This document shows, one piece after another, positions 34,622-44,999 of a stretch of 64,000 nucleotides of DNA (position 1 is its first letter; each line of letters begins with the position of its first letter). Position numbers and translations under genes: made by a program. The stretch covers positions 124,001-188,000 of the forward strand of contig NZ_BCTU01000011.1 of assembly GCF_001590925.1 (NCBI RefSeq), given 5' to 3'. This stretch comes from Serratia plymuthica NBRC 102599 (GTDB lineage: Bacteria > Pseudomonadota > Gammaproteobacteria > Enterobacterales > Enterobacteriaceae). The notes beneath the pieces are model-generated. The model ran no database searches. It was not told where the DNA came from and saw only the letters and a list, made by a program, of their open reading frames with translations.

Positions 34622-35779
34622 ATGTCGGAATACCATCTCGATGGCAAGCTGGCGCAAGAGATCGTTGCGCGCACCATGCAAATCATCGACAGCAATGTCA
34701 ATGTGATGGATGCGCGCGGCAAGATTATCGGCAGCGGCGATCGTGAGCGGGTGGGGGAACTGCACGAAGGCGCGCTGCTGGTGCTGTCACAGGCGCGGGT
34801 GGTGGATATTGACGAAGCGGTGGCGCGTCACCTGCATGGCGTGCGCCCCGGCGTTAACCTGCCGCTGCGCATTGACGGGCGCATCGTCGGGGTCATCGGC
34901 CTGACCGGTAACCCTGGCCAGCTGCGGCAGTATGGCGAGCTGGTCTGCATGACCGCCGAAATGATGCTGGAGCAGGCTCGGCTGTTGCATATGCTGGCGC
35001 AGGACAGCCGGCTGCGGGAAGAATTGGTGCTGAACTTGATCCGTACCGACGAACTCACTCCGGCGCTGATGGAGTGGGCGCAGCGGCTGGGGATCGATCC
35101 TAGCCAGCCACGGGTCGCGGCGGTGGTGGAGGTGGACAGCGGCCAGCTTGGCGTTGACAGTGCAATGGCCGAACTGCAGCAATTGCAGACGTTGCTGACC
35201 ATGCCGGAGCGCGACAATTTGATCGCCATCGTTTCATTGAGCGAAATGGTGGTGTTGAAACCTGCGCTCAATGGCCATGGGCGCTGGGATGCGGAAGATC
35301 ACCGGCGACGGGTGGATAACCTGTTGTCGAGGATGAATGAGAGCAGCCGATTGCGGGTGCGCATCGCACTCGGCAATTATTTCACCGGACCGGGCAGTAT
35401 CGCCCGGTCCTATCGCACCGCGCGCACCACCATGGTGGTCGGCAAGCAGCGGATGGGGGAGCAACGCACCTATTACTATCAGGATCTGATGTTGCCGGTA
35501 TTGCTGGATAGCCTGCGCGGCGGCTGGCAGGCGGATGAGCTGGCCCGCCCGCTGGCGAAGCTAAAGGCGATGGACGGCAATGGCCTGCTGCGCCGTACGC
35601 TGACTGCCTGGTTCTTGCATAACGTACAACCGACCGTCACCGCCAAGGCGTTGTATATTCATCGTAATACGCTGGAATACCGGCTCAACCGCATTGCAGA
35701 ACTGACCGGGTTGAACCTCGCCAGTTTTGACGATCGCCTGCTGCTGTATATCGGTCTGCAACTGGATGCCGACGCCTGA
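34622..35779 (+). CDS. cdaR: Sugar diacid regulator CdaR
   Basis: CdaR activates the glucarate/galactarate genes in E. coli. The ATG at 34622 (MSEYHLDGKLAQEIVARTMQ) gives 385 residues, the E. coli length. It has the N-terminal sugar-diacid recognition domain (ARGKIIGSGDRERVGELHEGALLVL), a central GGDEF-like region and a C-terminal PucR-type helix-turn-helix (YIHRNTLEYRLNRIAELTG). It sits beside the genes it should control and converges on garD with a single base between stops. Confidence 0.95.
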   Translation: MSEYHLDGKLAQEIVARTMQIIDSNVNVMDARGKIIGSGDRERVGELHEGALLVLSQARVVDIDEAVARHLHGVRPGVNLPLRIDGRIVGVIGLTGNPGQLRQYGELVCMTAEMMLEQARLLHMLAQDSRLREELVLNLIRTDELTPALMEWAQRLGIDPSQPRVAAVVEVDSGQLGVDSAMAELQQLQTLLTMPERDNLIAIVSLSEMVVLKPALNGHGRWDAEDHRRRVDNLLSRMNESSRLRVRIALGNYFTGPGSIARSYRTARTTMVVGKQRMGEQRTYYYQDLMLPVLLDSLRGGWQADELARPLAKLKAMDGNGLLRRTLTAWFLHNVQPTVTAKALYIHRNTLEYRLNRIAELTGLNLASFDDRLLLYIGLQLDADA

Positions 35780-35780
35780 T

Positions 35781-37337
35781 CTAGGTCACCGGCGCCGGAT
35801 TAAATACCGCCAGCGCGTTATGCAGCCCCCATTGATCCGACCAGGTTTGCTTGCGCCCGCTGGCGATATCCAGAATCAGTTCAAACAGCTGCCAGCCCAC
35901 CTGTTCGATAGTGGCTTCGCCGGTGGCGATAGTGCCGGCGTTGATGTCCATTAAATCGTACCAGCGATCCGCCAGCGCGCTGCGGGTCGCCATTTTAATC
36001 ACCGGCACCGCCGGCAGGCCGTAAGGCGTACCGCGTCCGGTGGTGAATACCTGGATAGTGATGCCGGAGGCCAGCTGCTGGGTGCCGCAGACAAAGTCGC
36101 TGGCGGGCGTGGCTGCGTAGATCAGGCCGCGTTTGGTGGGACGCTGGCCGGGGGACAGCACCTCTACAATAGCGCTGGTGCCTGATTTGGCGATTGATCC
36201 CAATGCTTTTTCCACCACGTTGGCCAACCCGCCTTTTTTATTGCCCGGGGACGGATTGGCGCTGCGATCGCTTTGGCCGGCTTCGAGATAGGCATCGTAC
36301 CAGGCCATCTCCTCCAGCAAGCGTTTGCCAACCTGTTCATCCGCCACTCTCGGCGTCAGCAGATGTACCGCATCGCGCACTTCAGTGACTTCAGAGAACA
36401 TCACCGTCGCGCCGCAGCGCACCAGCAGATCGGAGGCGAAACCCACCGCCGGATTGGCCGTTACGCCGGAAAACGCATCGCTGCCGCCGCACTGCATGCC
36501 GACCACCAATTCTGAGGCTGCGCAGCTTTCGCGCTGACGGCGGTTCAGGCGTTGGAGATGGCGCTCGGCGAGCGTCAGGATGTCGTCAACCATAGATCTG
36601 AAACCCCGATGTTTCTCGTCTTGCAAACGGACAATGTGGCTCTCGTCGAGCGAGATCGCCTGCACGTCCGGAGTGCCTTGCAACAGGCGTTCCGGTTGCA
36701 GTTTTTCGCAGCCGAGGCCGACCACCATCACCTCGCCGCCAAAATTGGGATTCAGCGCCAGATTGTGAATGGTGCGGATCGGCACCACCGCGGCCGGCGC
36801 GTTGATCGCCACTCCGCAACCGTAAAGATGGTTGAGGCCGACCACGCCATCCACATTGGGGTAACGCGGCAGCAGATCGCGTTCAATGATTTTCACTACG
36901 TAATCAACCACGCCGGCGACACACTGCACGCTGGTGGTAATGCCGAGCAAGTTTTTGGTGCCGACGCTGCCGTCGGCATTGCGGTAACCCTGGAAGCGAT
37001 AACCCTCGAGTGGCGGCAGCGGTGCGGGAACCTTATTGGCCAGTGGCAGGCGCTGCAACTCGGGGGCCTCCGGCAGTGAGACCAGCGATTCGTCGATCCA
37101 GCAGCCGCGTAAAATGGCACGTTGCGCATGACCGATGATCTCGCCGTAGCGGACAATCTCGCCGCCGGCGGCAATGTTTTCCAGCGCGACCTTGTGCCCC
37201 TGCGGTACATGTTCCAGTAATTGCAGCCCGCAGGAAAATAATGCGCCTTTCGGCAGGCCGCGATCGTTTACCACGATGGCGACATTATCCGAGTCGTGAA
37301 CCTTAATATAAAGCGGCGTCTCGTTTATATCGGACAT
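35781..37337 (-). CDS. garD: Galactarate dehydratase GarD
   Basis: GarD dehydrates D-galactarate to 5-keto-4-deoxy-D-glucarate and needs iron. The ATG at 37337 ([20 protein letters not shown]) follows AGGATAA and gives 518 residues (E. coli 523). The N-terminal SAF domain is followed by the UxaA-family core with [33 protein letters not shown] and [12 protein letters not shown]. It is convergent with cdaR, so no intrinsic terminator fits between them, and divergent from gudP. Confidence 0.96.
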   Translation of the reverse strand: MSDINETPLYIKVHDSDNVAIVVNDRGLPKGALFSCGLQLLEHVPQGHKVALENIAAGGEIVRYGEIIGHAQRAILRGCWIDESLVSLPEAPELQRLPLANKVPAPLPPLEGYRFQGYRNADGSVGTKNLLGITTSVQCVAGVVDYVVKIIERDLLPRYPNVDGVVGLNHLYGCGVAINAPAAVVPIRTIHNLALNPNFGGEVMVVGLGCEKLQPERLLQGTPDVQAISLDESHIVRLQDEKHRGFRSMVDDILTLAERHLQRLNRRQRESCAASELVVGMQCGGSDAFSGVTANPAVGFASDLLVRCGATVMFSEVTEVRDAVHLLTPRVADEQVGKRLLEEMAWYDAYLEAGQSDRSANPSPGNKKGGLANVVEKALGSIAKSGTSAIVEVLSPGQRPTKRGLIYAATPASDFVCGTQQLASGITIQVFTTGRGTPYGLPAVPVIKMATRSALADRWYDLMDINAGTIATGEATIEQVGWQLFELILDIASGRKQTWSDQWGLHNALAVFNPAPVT

Positions 37338-37933
37338 GCTTATTATCCTGAGTAGATTTATTTTGGGTAGTCTGTGGGTAATAACCGGCACGGTTGCTCA
37401 TTAAGCAGTATAAGTGCGGTACGGCTGAGGGGCATTATGCAAATGACCGGGATTAGCGGGTATTCGGCATGGATTATTTGGCATCGGACCAGTCGGTTGT
37501 GAGGCGGCTCACGGATACCCCTTCATTTTCAAGTTGTGGTCCGGTTGCAGATTTAAAGCCAGAGGGCAGGAAAGGCTCGTGGGCGACGTTTCGTGAGCCA
37601 GTCGCCACTGCATTGGGCATATGCCATAAATTACCCGTGATATCCCCGCAATCCTTGTTGTATTGCCTGATGAGATATGAATTTACGGCGCATATACTTT
37701 TCTGCGTAGTGAAATTCATTGGATTTAAATATTGCCGCTGGCGTATTAACCGCACTGCTCATTGTTGGCGCAATCTAATTTAATCGATTTCGTTCTGAGA
37801 TATTTACATGCCCGTTGTATTTCAATTGCATGGAATGTGCGAATTGGCCGATTGGCGGCCACTTGAAATTCATAGGGGATATATCTGTGGTTCAGGATGA
37901 ATATAGCAAGCCGCTATCATTCAGGAGAACACA
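37338..37933. promoter_or_regulatory. Divergent control region garD/gudP
   Basis: This is a 596-base non-coding, relatively AT-rich region between divergent garD and gudP. It should carry both promoters and the CdaR sites. A CRP-like site lies at 37498-37513. Just after it, 37514-37540 weakly resembles an ERIC end (ATACCCCTTCATTTTCAAG), perhaps a decayed copy. A frame open at 37469-37783 lacks coding character. The gudP Shine-Dalgarno is AGGAGA before 37934. Confidence 0.65.
37498..37513. promoter_or_regulatory. Candidate CRP-cAMP site
   Basis: TGTGAGGCGGCTCACG matches the CRP core TGTGA-N6-TCACA at nine of ten positions. It lies about 160 bases from garD and 420 from gudP, so garD is the more natural target. 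Catabolite control of hexarate use would be expected; binding is inferred. Confidence 0.55.
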
Positions 37934-39280
37934 ATGTCTACCATCAGCTCCGCAACGAGTTCGATTAAAAGAACCCATGCGCGTTACTGGATCGTGGTGA
38001 TGCTGTTTATCGTTACCTCGTTCAACTACGGCGATCGCGCCACCCTGTCGATCGCCGGCTCGTCGATGGCCAAGGATATCGGTCTGGATCCCATTGGGAT
38101 GGGCTATATCTTCTCGGCTTTCTCATGGGCCTACGTAATCGGCCAGATCCCCGGCGGTTGGTTGCTCGACCGCTTCGGATCGAAGCGCGTCTATTTCTGG
38201 AGCATCTTTATTTGGTCGCTGTTCACGCTGTTGCAGGGGTTCGTGGATATCTTCAGCGGCTTTGGCATCGTCGTGGCGCTGTTCGCCCTGCGTTTCCTGG
38301 TGGGGCTGGCGGAAGCGCCGTCCTTCCCCGGCAACAGCCGCATTGTCGCCGCCTGGTTTCCGGCGCACGAGCGTGGCACGGCGGTGTCGATCTTTAACTC
38401 GGCGCAATACTTCGCCACGGTGATCTTCGCGCCGATCATGGGTTGGCTGACTCACGCCGTGGGCTGGTCGCACGTGTTCTTCTTTATGGGCGGGCTCGGC
38501 ATCGTGCTCAGCTTCATCTGGCTGAAAGTGCTGCACAACCCCAAGGAGCATCCCGGCGTAAACCAGGCCGAGCTGGACTATATCGAGGCCGGTGGTGCCT
38601 TGATCAACATGGATCAACCGCGGTCGCAGCAGGTGAAGGTGAAAGGCGAGAAGTGGCATCAGATCAAACAGCTGTTGCAGTCGCGCATGATGGTCGGGGT
38701 GTATATCGGCCAATACTGCATTAACGCACTGACCTATTTTTTCATCACCTGGTTCCCGGTCTATCTGGTGCAGGCGCGTGGCATGTCGATCCTTAAGGCC
38801 GGGATGGTGGCTTCGGTGCCGGCCATCTGCGGTTTTGTCGGCGGCGTGCTCGGCGGCGTGATCTCCGACTACCTGATGCGCCGCACGCAGTCACTGACCT
38901 TCGCCCGCAAGGCGCCGATTGTGCTGGGCATGCTGCTGTCGATGACGATGGTGTTCTGCAACTACGTCGATACCGAATGGATGGTGGTCGGCATCATGGC
39001 GCTGGCGTTCTTCGGCAAAGGGGTGGGGGCGCTCGGCTGGGCGGTCATGGCGGATACCGCGCCAAAAGAGATCAGTGGCCTGAGCGGCGGGCTGTTCAAT
39101 ATGTTCGGCAACGTCTCCGGCATCGTCACGCCGATCGCTATCGGCTACATCATCGGCACCACGGGATCCTTTAACGGCGCTCTGGTGTATGTCGGCATCC
39201 ACGCCCTGCTGGCGGTGGCGAGCTACCTGTTCATTGTCGGCGAAATCAAACGCATCGAATTGAAACCCTTGCACGGGTGA
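37934..39280 (+). CDS. gudP: D-glucarate/galactarate MFS transporter GudP
   Basis: GudP is an anion:cation symporter of the major facilitator superfamily that imports D-glucarate and probably galactarate. The protein has 448 residues with twelve hydrophobic segments. [12 protein letters not shown] and [17 protein letters not shown] are family motifs and the sequence closely follows E. coli GudP. It is the first gene of the gudP-gudX-gudD-garL-garR-garK run. In E. coli a separate paralogue, garP, serves the gar genes; here one transporter serves the cluster. Confidence 0.94.
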   Translation: MSTISSATSSIKRTHARYWIVVMLFIVTSFNYGDRATLSIAGSSMAKDIGLDPIGMGYIFSAFSWAYVIGQIPGGWLLDRFGSKRVYFWSIFIWSLFTLLQGFVDIFSGFGIVVALFALRFLVGLAEAPSFPGNSRIVAAWFPAHERGTAVSIFNSAQYFATVIFAPIMGWLTHAVGWSHVFFFMGGLGIVLSFIWLKVLHNPKEHPGVNQAELDYIEAGGALINMDQPRSQQVKVKGEKWHQIKQLLQSRMMVGVYIGQYCINALTYFFITWFPVYLVQARGMSILKAGMVASVPAICGFVGGVLGGVISDYLMRRTQSLTFARKAPIVLGMLLSMTMVFCNYVDTEWMVVGIMALAFFGKGVGALGWAVMADTAPKEISGLSGGLFNMFGNVSGIVTPIAIGYIIGTTGSFNGALVYVGIHALLAVASYLFIVGEIKRIELKPLHG

Positions 39281-39290
39281 GGAAATCAGC

Positions 39291-40628
39291 ATGAGCAACA
39301 CGCAAAGTACGCCGGTGATCACCGAAATGCGCGTGATCCCGGTGGCCGGGTACGACAGCATGCTGCTGAATATCGGCGGCGCGCACGGGGCCTGTTTCAC
39401 CCGCAACGTGGTGGTGCTGACCGACAGCGCCGGGCATACCGGCGTCGGGGAGGCACCGGGCGGCGAAGTGATTTATCGCACGCTGATGGCGGTTATTCCC
39501 CGGGTCATCGGCCAGCAGGTTGCGCACATGAACCGGTTGGTGCACGACATTCACAGCGGCAATCAAGAGGCCGATTTTAACGCCTTCGGTCAGGGGGCCT
39601 GGACCTTTGAGCTGCGGGTGAACGCGGTGGCGGCTTTGGAGGCCGCGCTGCTCGACCTGCTCGGCCAGTTCCTCGGCGTGCCGGTGGCGGAGCTGCTCGG
39701 CCCCGGCAAGCAGCGTGACGAGGTGGCGGTGCTTGGCTACCTGTTTTATATCGGCGACGCCGGGAAAACGGATTTGCCCTATCAACCCGCTCAACGCGGC
39801 CGACACCCCTGGTACCAGCTGCGACATCAGCAGGCAATGGACACGCCGGCGATCGTCGAACTGGCCGCGGCAGCCAGGGATCGTTACGGCTTCCGGGATT
39901 TCAAGCTGAAAGGCGGTGTGTTGCCGGGCGAACAGGAAATGGACGAGGTGCGTGCGCTGGCTAAGCATTTCCCGGATGCCCGCATTACCGTCGATCCCAA
40001 TGGCGCCTGGCTGCTCGATGAGGCTATCGCCTTGTGCAAGGGCATGCGGGGCATTCTGAGCTATGCCGAGGATCCTTGCGGCGCCGAACAGGGATTCTCC
40101 GGCCGTGAAGTGATGGCGGAGTTCCGCCGCGCCACCGGCTTGCCGGTCGCCACTAACATGATCGCCACCAACTGGCGCGAGATGTGCCATGCGGTGATGC
40201 TGCAAGCGGTGGATATCCCCTTGGCGGATCCGCATTTCTGGACCCTGCACGGCGCGGTGCGGGTAGCCCAGCTGTGCAACGACTGGGGGCTGACCTGGGG
40301 TTGCCATTCCAATAATCACTTCGATATTTCGCTGGCGATGTTTACCCATGTCGCCGCCGCCGCGCCCGGCAATCCCACCGCCATCGACACCCATTGGATC
40401 TGGCAGGAGGGCCAGCACCTGACGAAAAACCCGCTGCAAATCGTCGACGGCCGCATTGCCGTGCCGGATCGACCGGGGCTGGGCATTGATCTGGATTGGG
40501 CCGCATTGGAACAGGCGCATCGGTTGCACCAGCAGCTTCCGTCGGGTGCTCGCAACGACGCGGTTGCCATGCAATACCTGGTCCCCGGCTGGCAGTTCGA
40601 TGCCAAACGCCCGGCCTTTGGTCGCTGA
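39291..40628 (+). CDS. gudX: Glucarate dehydratase-related protein GudX
   Basis: GudX is an enolase-superfamily paralogue of GudD; E. coli GudX has low glucarate dehydratase activity and an unclear role. The protein has 445 residues. The metal and base residues of GudD are kept at the same numbers (Lys205, Lys207, Asp235, Asn237, His339). It differs from GudD around residues 95-120, where the segment before EAALLDLLG is two residues shorter. It starts ten bases after gudP. Confidence 0.93.
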   Translation: MSNTQSTPVITEMRVIPVAGYDSMLLNIGGAHGACFTRNVVVLTDSAGHTGVGEAPGGEVIYRTLMAVIPRVIGQQVAHMNRLVHDIHSGNQEADFNAFGQGAWTFELRVNAVAALEAALLDLLGQFLGVPVAELLGPGKQRDEVAVLGYLFYIGDAGKTDLPYQPAQRGRHPWYQLRHQQAMDTPAIVELAAAARDRYGFRDFKLKGGVLPGEQEMDEVRALAKHFPDARITVDPNGAWLLDEAIALCKGMRGILSYAEDPCGAEQGFSGREVMAEFRRATGLPVATNMIATNWREMCHAVMLQAVDIPLADPHFWTLHGAVRVAQLCNDWGLTWGCHSNNHFDISLAMFTHVAAAAPGNPTAIDTHWIWQEGQHLTKNPLQIVDGRIAVPDRPGLGIDLDWAALEQAHRLHQQLPSGARNDAVAMQYLVPGWQFDAKRPAFGR

Positions 40629-40649
40629 TTTTTCTTAAAGGATAACCTT

Positions 40650-41990
40650 ATGACTTCACTTAGTGCCGCAGCCAAAATAACCGCCATGCAGATCGTGCCG
40701 GTCGCCGGCCATGACAGTATGCTGCTAAATCTGAGTGGCGCCCATGCGCCGTTTTTTACGCGTAATATCGTGATCCTGCAGGATAATGCCGGCCACACCG
40801 GCGTGGGCGAAGTGCCGGGCGGCGAGAAAATTCGCCACACGCTGGAAGAGGCCCGGTCGTTGGTGGTGGGTAAAACCCTGGGGGAATACAAAAACGTGAT
40901 GGCGGCGGTACGCAGCCGCTTTGCCGAGCGTGATGCCGGTGGGCGCGGCCTGCAAACCTTCGATCTGCGCACCACCATTCACGTGGTGACCGGCATTGAA
41001 GCGGCGATGCTGGATTTGCTCGGACAGTTTCTCGACGTGCCGGTGGCGGCGCTGCTCGGAGACGGCCAGCAGCGTGATTCGGTGGAAATGCTCGGCTATC
41101 TGTTCTACCTCGGTGACCGCAATAAGACGCCGCTGGCGTATCGCAGCCAACCGGATGAGCGCTGCGACTGGTACCGACTGCGGCATGAAGAGGCGCTGAC
41201 GCCGGCGAGTGTGGTGCGGCTGGCGGAGGCGGCCTATGAAAAATACGGTTTCAACGATTTCAAGCTCAAGGGCGGGGTGCTGGCCGGGGAAGAGGAAGCT
41301 GAGGCGGTGACCGCGCTGGCCGAGCGTTTTCCGCAGGCGCGCATTACCCTTGATCCCAACGGTGCCTGGTCGCTGAACGAAGCGGTTTCCCTCGGCAGGC
41401 AACTGCGCAACGTGCTGGCTTATGCGGAAGATCCCTGCGGCGCCGAGCAAGGGTTTTCCGGCAGAGAGGTGATGGCGGAGTTTCGCCGCGCCACCGGCCT
41501 GCCGACCGCCACCAACATGATCGCTACCGACTGGCGGCAGATGGGCCATACGCTGCAATTGCAGTCGGTGGACATTCCGCTGGCGGACCCGCATTTCTGG
41601 ACAATGCAAGGTTCGGTGCGGGTGGCGCAAATGTGCCACGAGTTCGGGCTGACCTGGGGTTCTCACTCCAATAATCACTTTGATATTTCGCTGGCGATGT
41701 TTACCCATGTCGCCGCCGCCGCACCGGGAAAAATCACCGCCATCGATACCCATTGGATCTGGCAGGAGGGCGATCAGCGCCTGACCCGCGAACCCTTGCA
41801 GATTGTCGGCGGCCGCATTGAGGTGCCGAAGAAGCCGGGGCTGGGCATAGAGCTGGATCGCGATCGGTTGATGAAGGCCCATGAGTTGTATATGGCCAAC
41901 GGACTGGGTGCCCGAGACGACGCTCAGGGTATGCAGTATCTGGTGCCGGACTGGGTTTTTGATCCCAAGCGCCCATGCCTGGTGCGTTAA
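40650..41990 (+). CDS. gudD: Glucarate dehydratase GudD
   Basis: GudD dehydrates D-glucarate (and L-idarate) to 5-keto-4-deoxy-D-glucarate. The protein has 446 residues, as E. coli. Enolase-superfamily residues Lys207, Asp235, Asn237, Asp313 and His339 fall at the E. coli positions. It follows gudX after 21 bases with an AAGGATAA Shine-Dalgarno. Its product is the same as that of GarD, so both pathways meet at GarL. Confidence 0.96.
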   Translation: MTSLSAAAKITAMQIVPVAGHDSMLLNLSGAHAPFFTRNIVILQDNAGHTGVGEVPGGEKIRHTLEEARSLVVGKTLGEYKNVMAAVRSRFAERDAGGRGLQTFDLRTTIHVVTGIEAAMLDLLGQFLDVPVAALLGDGQQRDSVEMLGYLFYLGDRNKTPLAYRSQPDERCDWYRLRHEEALTPASVVRLAEAAYEKYGFNDFKLKGGVLAGEEEAEAVTALAERFPQARITLDPNGAWSLNEAVSLGRQLRNVLAYAEDPCGAEQGFSGREVMAEFRRATGLPTATNMIATDWRQMGHTLQLQSVDIPLADPHFWTMQGSVRVAQMCHEFGLTWGSHSNNHFDISLAMFTHVAAAAPGKITAIDTHWIWQEGDQRLTREPLQIVGGRIEVPKKPGLGIELDRDRLMKAHELYMANGLGARDDAQGMQYLVPDWVFDPKRPCLVR

Positions 41991-42032
41991 CGCCCGGTGC
42001 ATAACATTTCAATCTTAACCCAAGGAAACGCC

Positions 42033-42803
42033 ATGAAGACTAGCCTTCTCCCCAACCGCTTCCGCCAGGCCCTGTTGCAGGGCGAAACCCTGATTGGCTG
42101 CTGGTCGGCGCTGGGCAATCCGATATCTACCGAGGTGCTGGGGTTGGCCGGTTTCGACTGGCTGGTGCTGGACGGCGAGCATGCGCCTAACGACATCACC
42201 ACTTTCGTGCCGCAGCTGATGGCGCTGAAAGACAGCGACAGCGCAGCGGTGGTGCGGCCGCCGTGCAACGAACCGGTGATCATCAAGCGCCTGCTGGATA
42301 TCGGCTTTTACAACTTCCTGATCCCCTTTGTGGAAAACGCGGAACAGGCACGGCTGGCGGTAGCGTCCACCCGTTATCCGCCGGCGGGCATTCGCGGCGT
42401 GTCGGTCTCTCATCGCAGCAACGGTTACGGCACGGTGGCGGATTATTTCACCACCATCAACGACAACATCAGCGTACTGGTCCAGATAGAAAACCAGGCC
42501 GGGGTGGATAATCTGAATGAGATTGCCGCCGTGGACGGCGTTGACGGCATCTTTGTCGGCCCAAGCGATTTATCGGCGGCGCTCGGCTACCTAGGCCAGC
42601 CCAATCATCCGCAGGTGCAGGCGGCGATCCGCCATATCTTTGCATGCGCCAAGGCGCACGGCAAACCGAGCGGCATACTGGCGCCGGCTGAGGCCGATGC
42701 GCGTCGCTACCTGGAATGGGGGGCCACGTTTGTCGCGGTTGGGAGCGATCTCGGGGTGTTCCGCGCAGCCACCCTGGCGCTGTGCGACAGGTTTAAAAAA
42801 TAA
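42033..42803 (+). CDS. garL: 5-keto-4-deoxy-D-glucarate aldolase GarL
   Basis: GarL is a class II HpcH-type aldolase that splits 5-keto-4-deoxy-D-glucarate to pyruvate and tartronate semialdehyde. The ATG at 42033 follows AAGGAAA and gives 256 residues, equal to E. coli. His50 (LDGEHAPND) is the catalytic base; [11 protein letters not shown] and SGILAP follow. A start at 41997 would lack a Shine-Dalgarno. It lies 42 bases after gudD. Confidence 0.96.
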   Translation: MKTSLLPNRFRQALLQGETLIGCWSALGNPISTEVLGLAGFDWLVLDGEHAPNDITTFVPQLMALKDSDSAAVVRPPCNEPVIIKRLLDIGFYNFLIPFVENAEQARLAVASTRYPPAGIRGVSVSHRSNGYGTVADYFTTINDNISVLVQIENQAGVDNLNEIAAVDGVDGIFVGPSDLSAALGYLGQPNHPQVQAAIRHIFACAKAHGKPSGILAPAEADARRYLEWGATFVAVGSDLGVFRAATLALCDRFKK

Positions 42804-42838
42804 CGTTCTGCTTTCCACTTTGCAAAGAGGTTAACCTT

Positions 42839-43723
42839 ATGAAAATTGGATTTATTGGCCTGGGTATCATGGGCAAACCCATGAGTAAAAATCTGCTGAA
42901 AGCCGGTTATTCGCTGGTGGTGCTCAATCATCATCCTCAGACCACCGCCGAGCTGGTTGCGTTGGGCGCAACCGCCGCCGAGACGCCGAAAGCGGTGGCT
43001 GAGCAAAGCGATATCCTGATCACCATGTTGCCGAATTCGCCGCAGGTGCAAGAGGTTGCATTGGGCAAGGACGGCATTATCGAAGGTGCCAGGCCGGGCA
43101 GCGTGCTTGTCGACATGAGCTCAATTGCGCCGCTTGCCAGCCGTGAAATCAGCGCCGCGCTGGCGGAAAAACAGATTGCCATGCTGGACGCGCCGGTGAG
43201 CGGCGGTGAGCCGAAGGCCATCGATGCGACCTTGTCGGTGATGGTTGGCGGCGACAAGGCGGTATTCGAGCGCTGTCTGCCGGTCATGAAAGCGATGGCA
43301 GGTTCGGTCGTGCACACCGGGGAGATCGGGGCCGGCAATGTCACCAAGCTGGCGAATCAGGTGATTGTGGCGCTGAACATCGCCGCGATGTCCGAAGCGC
43401 TGGTGCTGGCAACCAAGGCGGGCGTCAACCCGGATCTGGTCTATCAGGCCATTCGCGGCGGGCTGGCCGGCAGCACGGTGCTGGACGCCAAAGCGCCGAT
43501 GGTGATGGATCGTAATTTTAAGCCGGGCTTTCGCATTGAACTGCATATCAAGGATTTGGCCAACGCGCTGGATACCTCGCACGGCGTCGGCGCACAGCTG
43601 CCGCTCACCGCCGCAGTCATGGAAATGATGCAGGCGCTGCGAGCCGATGGGCTGGGGGCGGCGGATCACAGTGCGCTGGCCTGCTATTATGAGAAATTAA
43701 CCAAGGCGGAAGTGAGCCGATAG
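42839..43723 (+). CDS. garR: Tartronate semialdehyde reductase GarR
   Basis: GarR reduces tartronate semialdehyde to D-glycerate with NADH. The protein has 294 residues. The N-terminal dinucleotide loop is GFIGLGIMGKPM (residues 4-15), the substrate signature DAPVSGGEPKA is at 118-127, and Lys170 in NVTKLANQ is the catalytic lysine. It follows garL after 35 bases with an AGAGG Shine-Dalgarno. Confidence 0.95.
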   Translation: MKIGFIGLGIMGKPMSKNLLKAGYSLVVLNHHPQTTAELVALGATAAETPKAVAEQSDILITMLPNSPQVQEVALGKDGIIEGARPGSVLVDMSSIAPLASREISAALAEKQIAMLDAPVSGGEPKAIDATLSVMVGGDKAVFERCLPVMKAMAGSVVHTGEIGAGNVTKLANQVIVALNIAAMSEALVLATKAGVNPDLVYQAIRGGLAGSTVLDAKAPMVMDRNFKPGFRIELHIKDLANALDTSHGVGAQLPLTAAVMEMMQALRADGLGAADHSALACYYEKLTKAEVSR

Positions 43724-43824
43724 GGGGCGACCTGGTCAGGTGAGCAGGCTCTGCCTCTGCCGCGGGCGCCAACGCGCCGGTTGGCGAATCAAAGGACGAG
43801 TGCAGTCGAGGAAACGGACCGTAT

Positions 43825-44964
43825 ATGAAAATAGTGATCGCGCCGGACTCATACAAAGAAAGTCTGTCGGCACTGGAAGTGGCGACCCAGATTGAAGCGG
43901 GTTTTCGCGAGATATTTCCTGATGCCGAGTACATCAAACTGCCGGTAGCCGACGGCGGGGAAGGTACGGTGGAGGCGATGGTGGCCGCCACCGGCGGGCG
44001 TAAAGTGGATGTCGACGTCACCGGGCCGCTGGGCGCAAAGGTGAAAGCCTTTTTCGGCCTGTCCGGCGATGAGCAGAGCGCCTTTATCGAGATGGCTGCC
44101 GCCAGCGGATTGGAACTGGTGCCGGGGCGGCAGCGTAACCCGCTGAACACCACCTCTTATGGCACCGGCGAACTGATCCGTTCGGCGCTGGATCACGGCG
44201 TAAAACATTGCATTATCGGCATCGGCGGCAGCGCCACCAACGACGGCGGCGCCGGCATGGTGCAGGCGCTGGGGGCGAGGCTGCTGGATAAAAACGGCGA
44301 CGACATTGGCTTTGGCGGTGCGCAGTTGGAACGCCTCGTCGCGATCGACGTCAGCGGGCTGGATGCGCGCATTGCCCAGTGCAAATTCGAGGTCGCTTGT
44401 GACGTCACTAACCCGTTAACCGGCAAAGAGGGCGCTTCGGCGATTTTCGGCCCGCAGAAAGGGGCTACGCCACAGATGGTGGCGCAGCTTGATCGCTGCC
44501 TGCAGCACTATGCGCAGGTGATTGCGCAGGATATGGCGATTGAGGTGGGCGGAGTACCCGGTGCGGGCGCGGCCGGCGGTATGGGGGCCGCGTTGTTGGC
44601 GTTCTGCCATGCCGATCTGCGTCAGGGGATTGAGATCGTCACCGAAGCGCTGGGGCTGGACGCGTTGGTGCGCGACGCGACGCTGGTGATCACCGGCGAA
44701 GGACGCATCGACAGTCAGAGTATCAACGGCAAGGTGCCTATCGGCGTGGCGCGCGTCGCCAAGCGCTACAACAAGCCGGTGATCGGCATCGCCGGCAGCC
44801 TGACGGCCGACGTCGGCGTGGTGCATGAGCACGGGCTGGATGCGGTGTTCAGCGTGCTGTACAGCATCTGCACGCTCGAGGAAGCGCTGGAGAATGCCGC
44901 CGACAACGTGCGCATGACCGCACGCAATATTGCGGCGACCATAAGGCTGTCGCAGCAGATATAG
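43825..44964 (+). CDS. garK: Glycerate 2-kinase GarK
   Basis: GarK phosphorylates D-glycerate to 2-phosphoglycerate, feeding glycolysis at the substrate of enolase, whose gene is also in this window. The protein has 379 residues (E. coli 381). Family motifs include KIVIAPDSYKESLSA, GIGGSATNDGGAGMVQALGA, GPQKGATP and GEGRIDSQS. A gap of 101 bases separates it from garR. It converges on barA over a hairpin. Confidence 0.95.
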   Translation: MKIVIAPDSYKESLSALEVATQIEAGFREIFPDAEYIKLPVADGGEGTVEAMVAATGGRKVDVDVTGPLGAKVKAFFGLSGDEQSAFIEMAAASGLELVPGRQRNPLNTTSYGTGELIRSALDHGVKHCIIGIGGSATNDGGAGMVQALGARLLDKNGDDIGFGGAQLERLVAIDVSGLDARIAQCKFEVACDVTNPLTGKEGASAIFGPQKGATPQMVAQLDRCLQHYAQVIAQDMAIEVGGVPGAGAAGGMGAALLAFCHADLRQGIEIVTEALGLDALVRDATLVITGEGRIDSQSINGKVPIGVARVAKRYNKPVIGIAGSLTADVGVVHEHGLDAVFSVLYSICTLEEALENAADNVRMTARNIAATIRLSQQI

Positions 44965-44978
44965 GTTCCGCTAATCAT

Positions 44979-44999
44979 GCTGAGGGGGGCACCCTCAGC
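44979..44999. terminator. Hairpin between convergent garK and barA
   Basis: Arms GCTGAGGG (44979-44986) and CCCTCAGC (44992-44999) form a perfect 8-bp stem with a five-base loop. It overlaps the barA stop codon (44995-44997). No T-run is present on the plus strand, so strength is uncertain. Confidence 0.5.

Noticed and set aside
37469-37783. 104-codon open frame in the garD-gudP intergenic region
   Set aside because: No recognisable family, many Cys and Arg, no Shine-Dalgarno, and it covers a candidate CRP site; it is more likely regulatory DNA.
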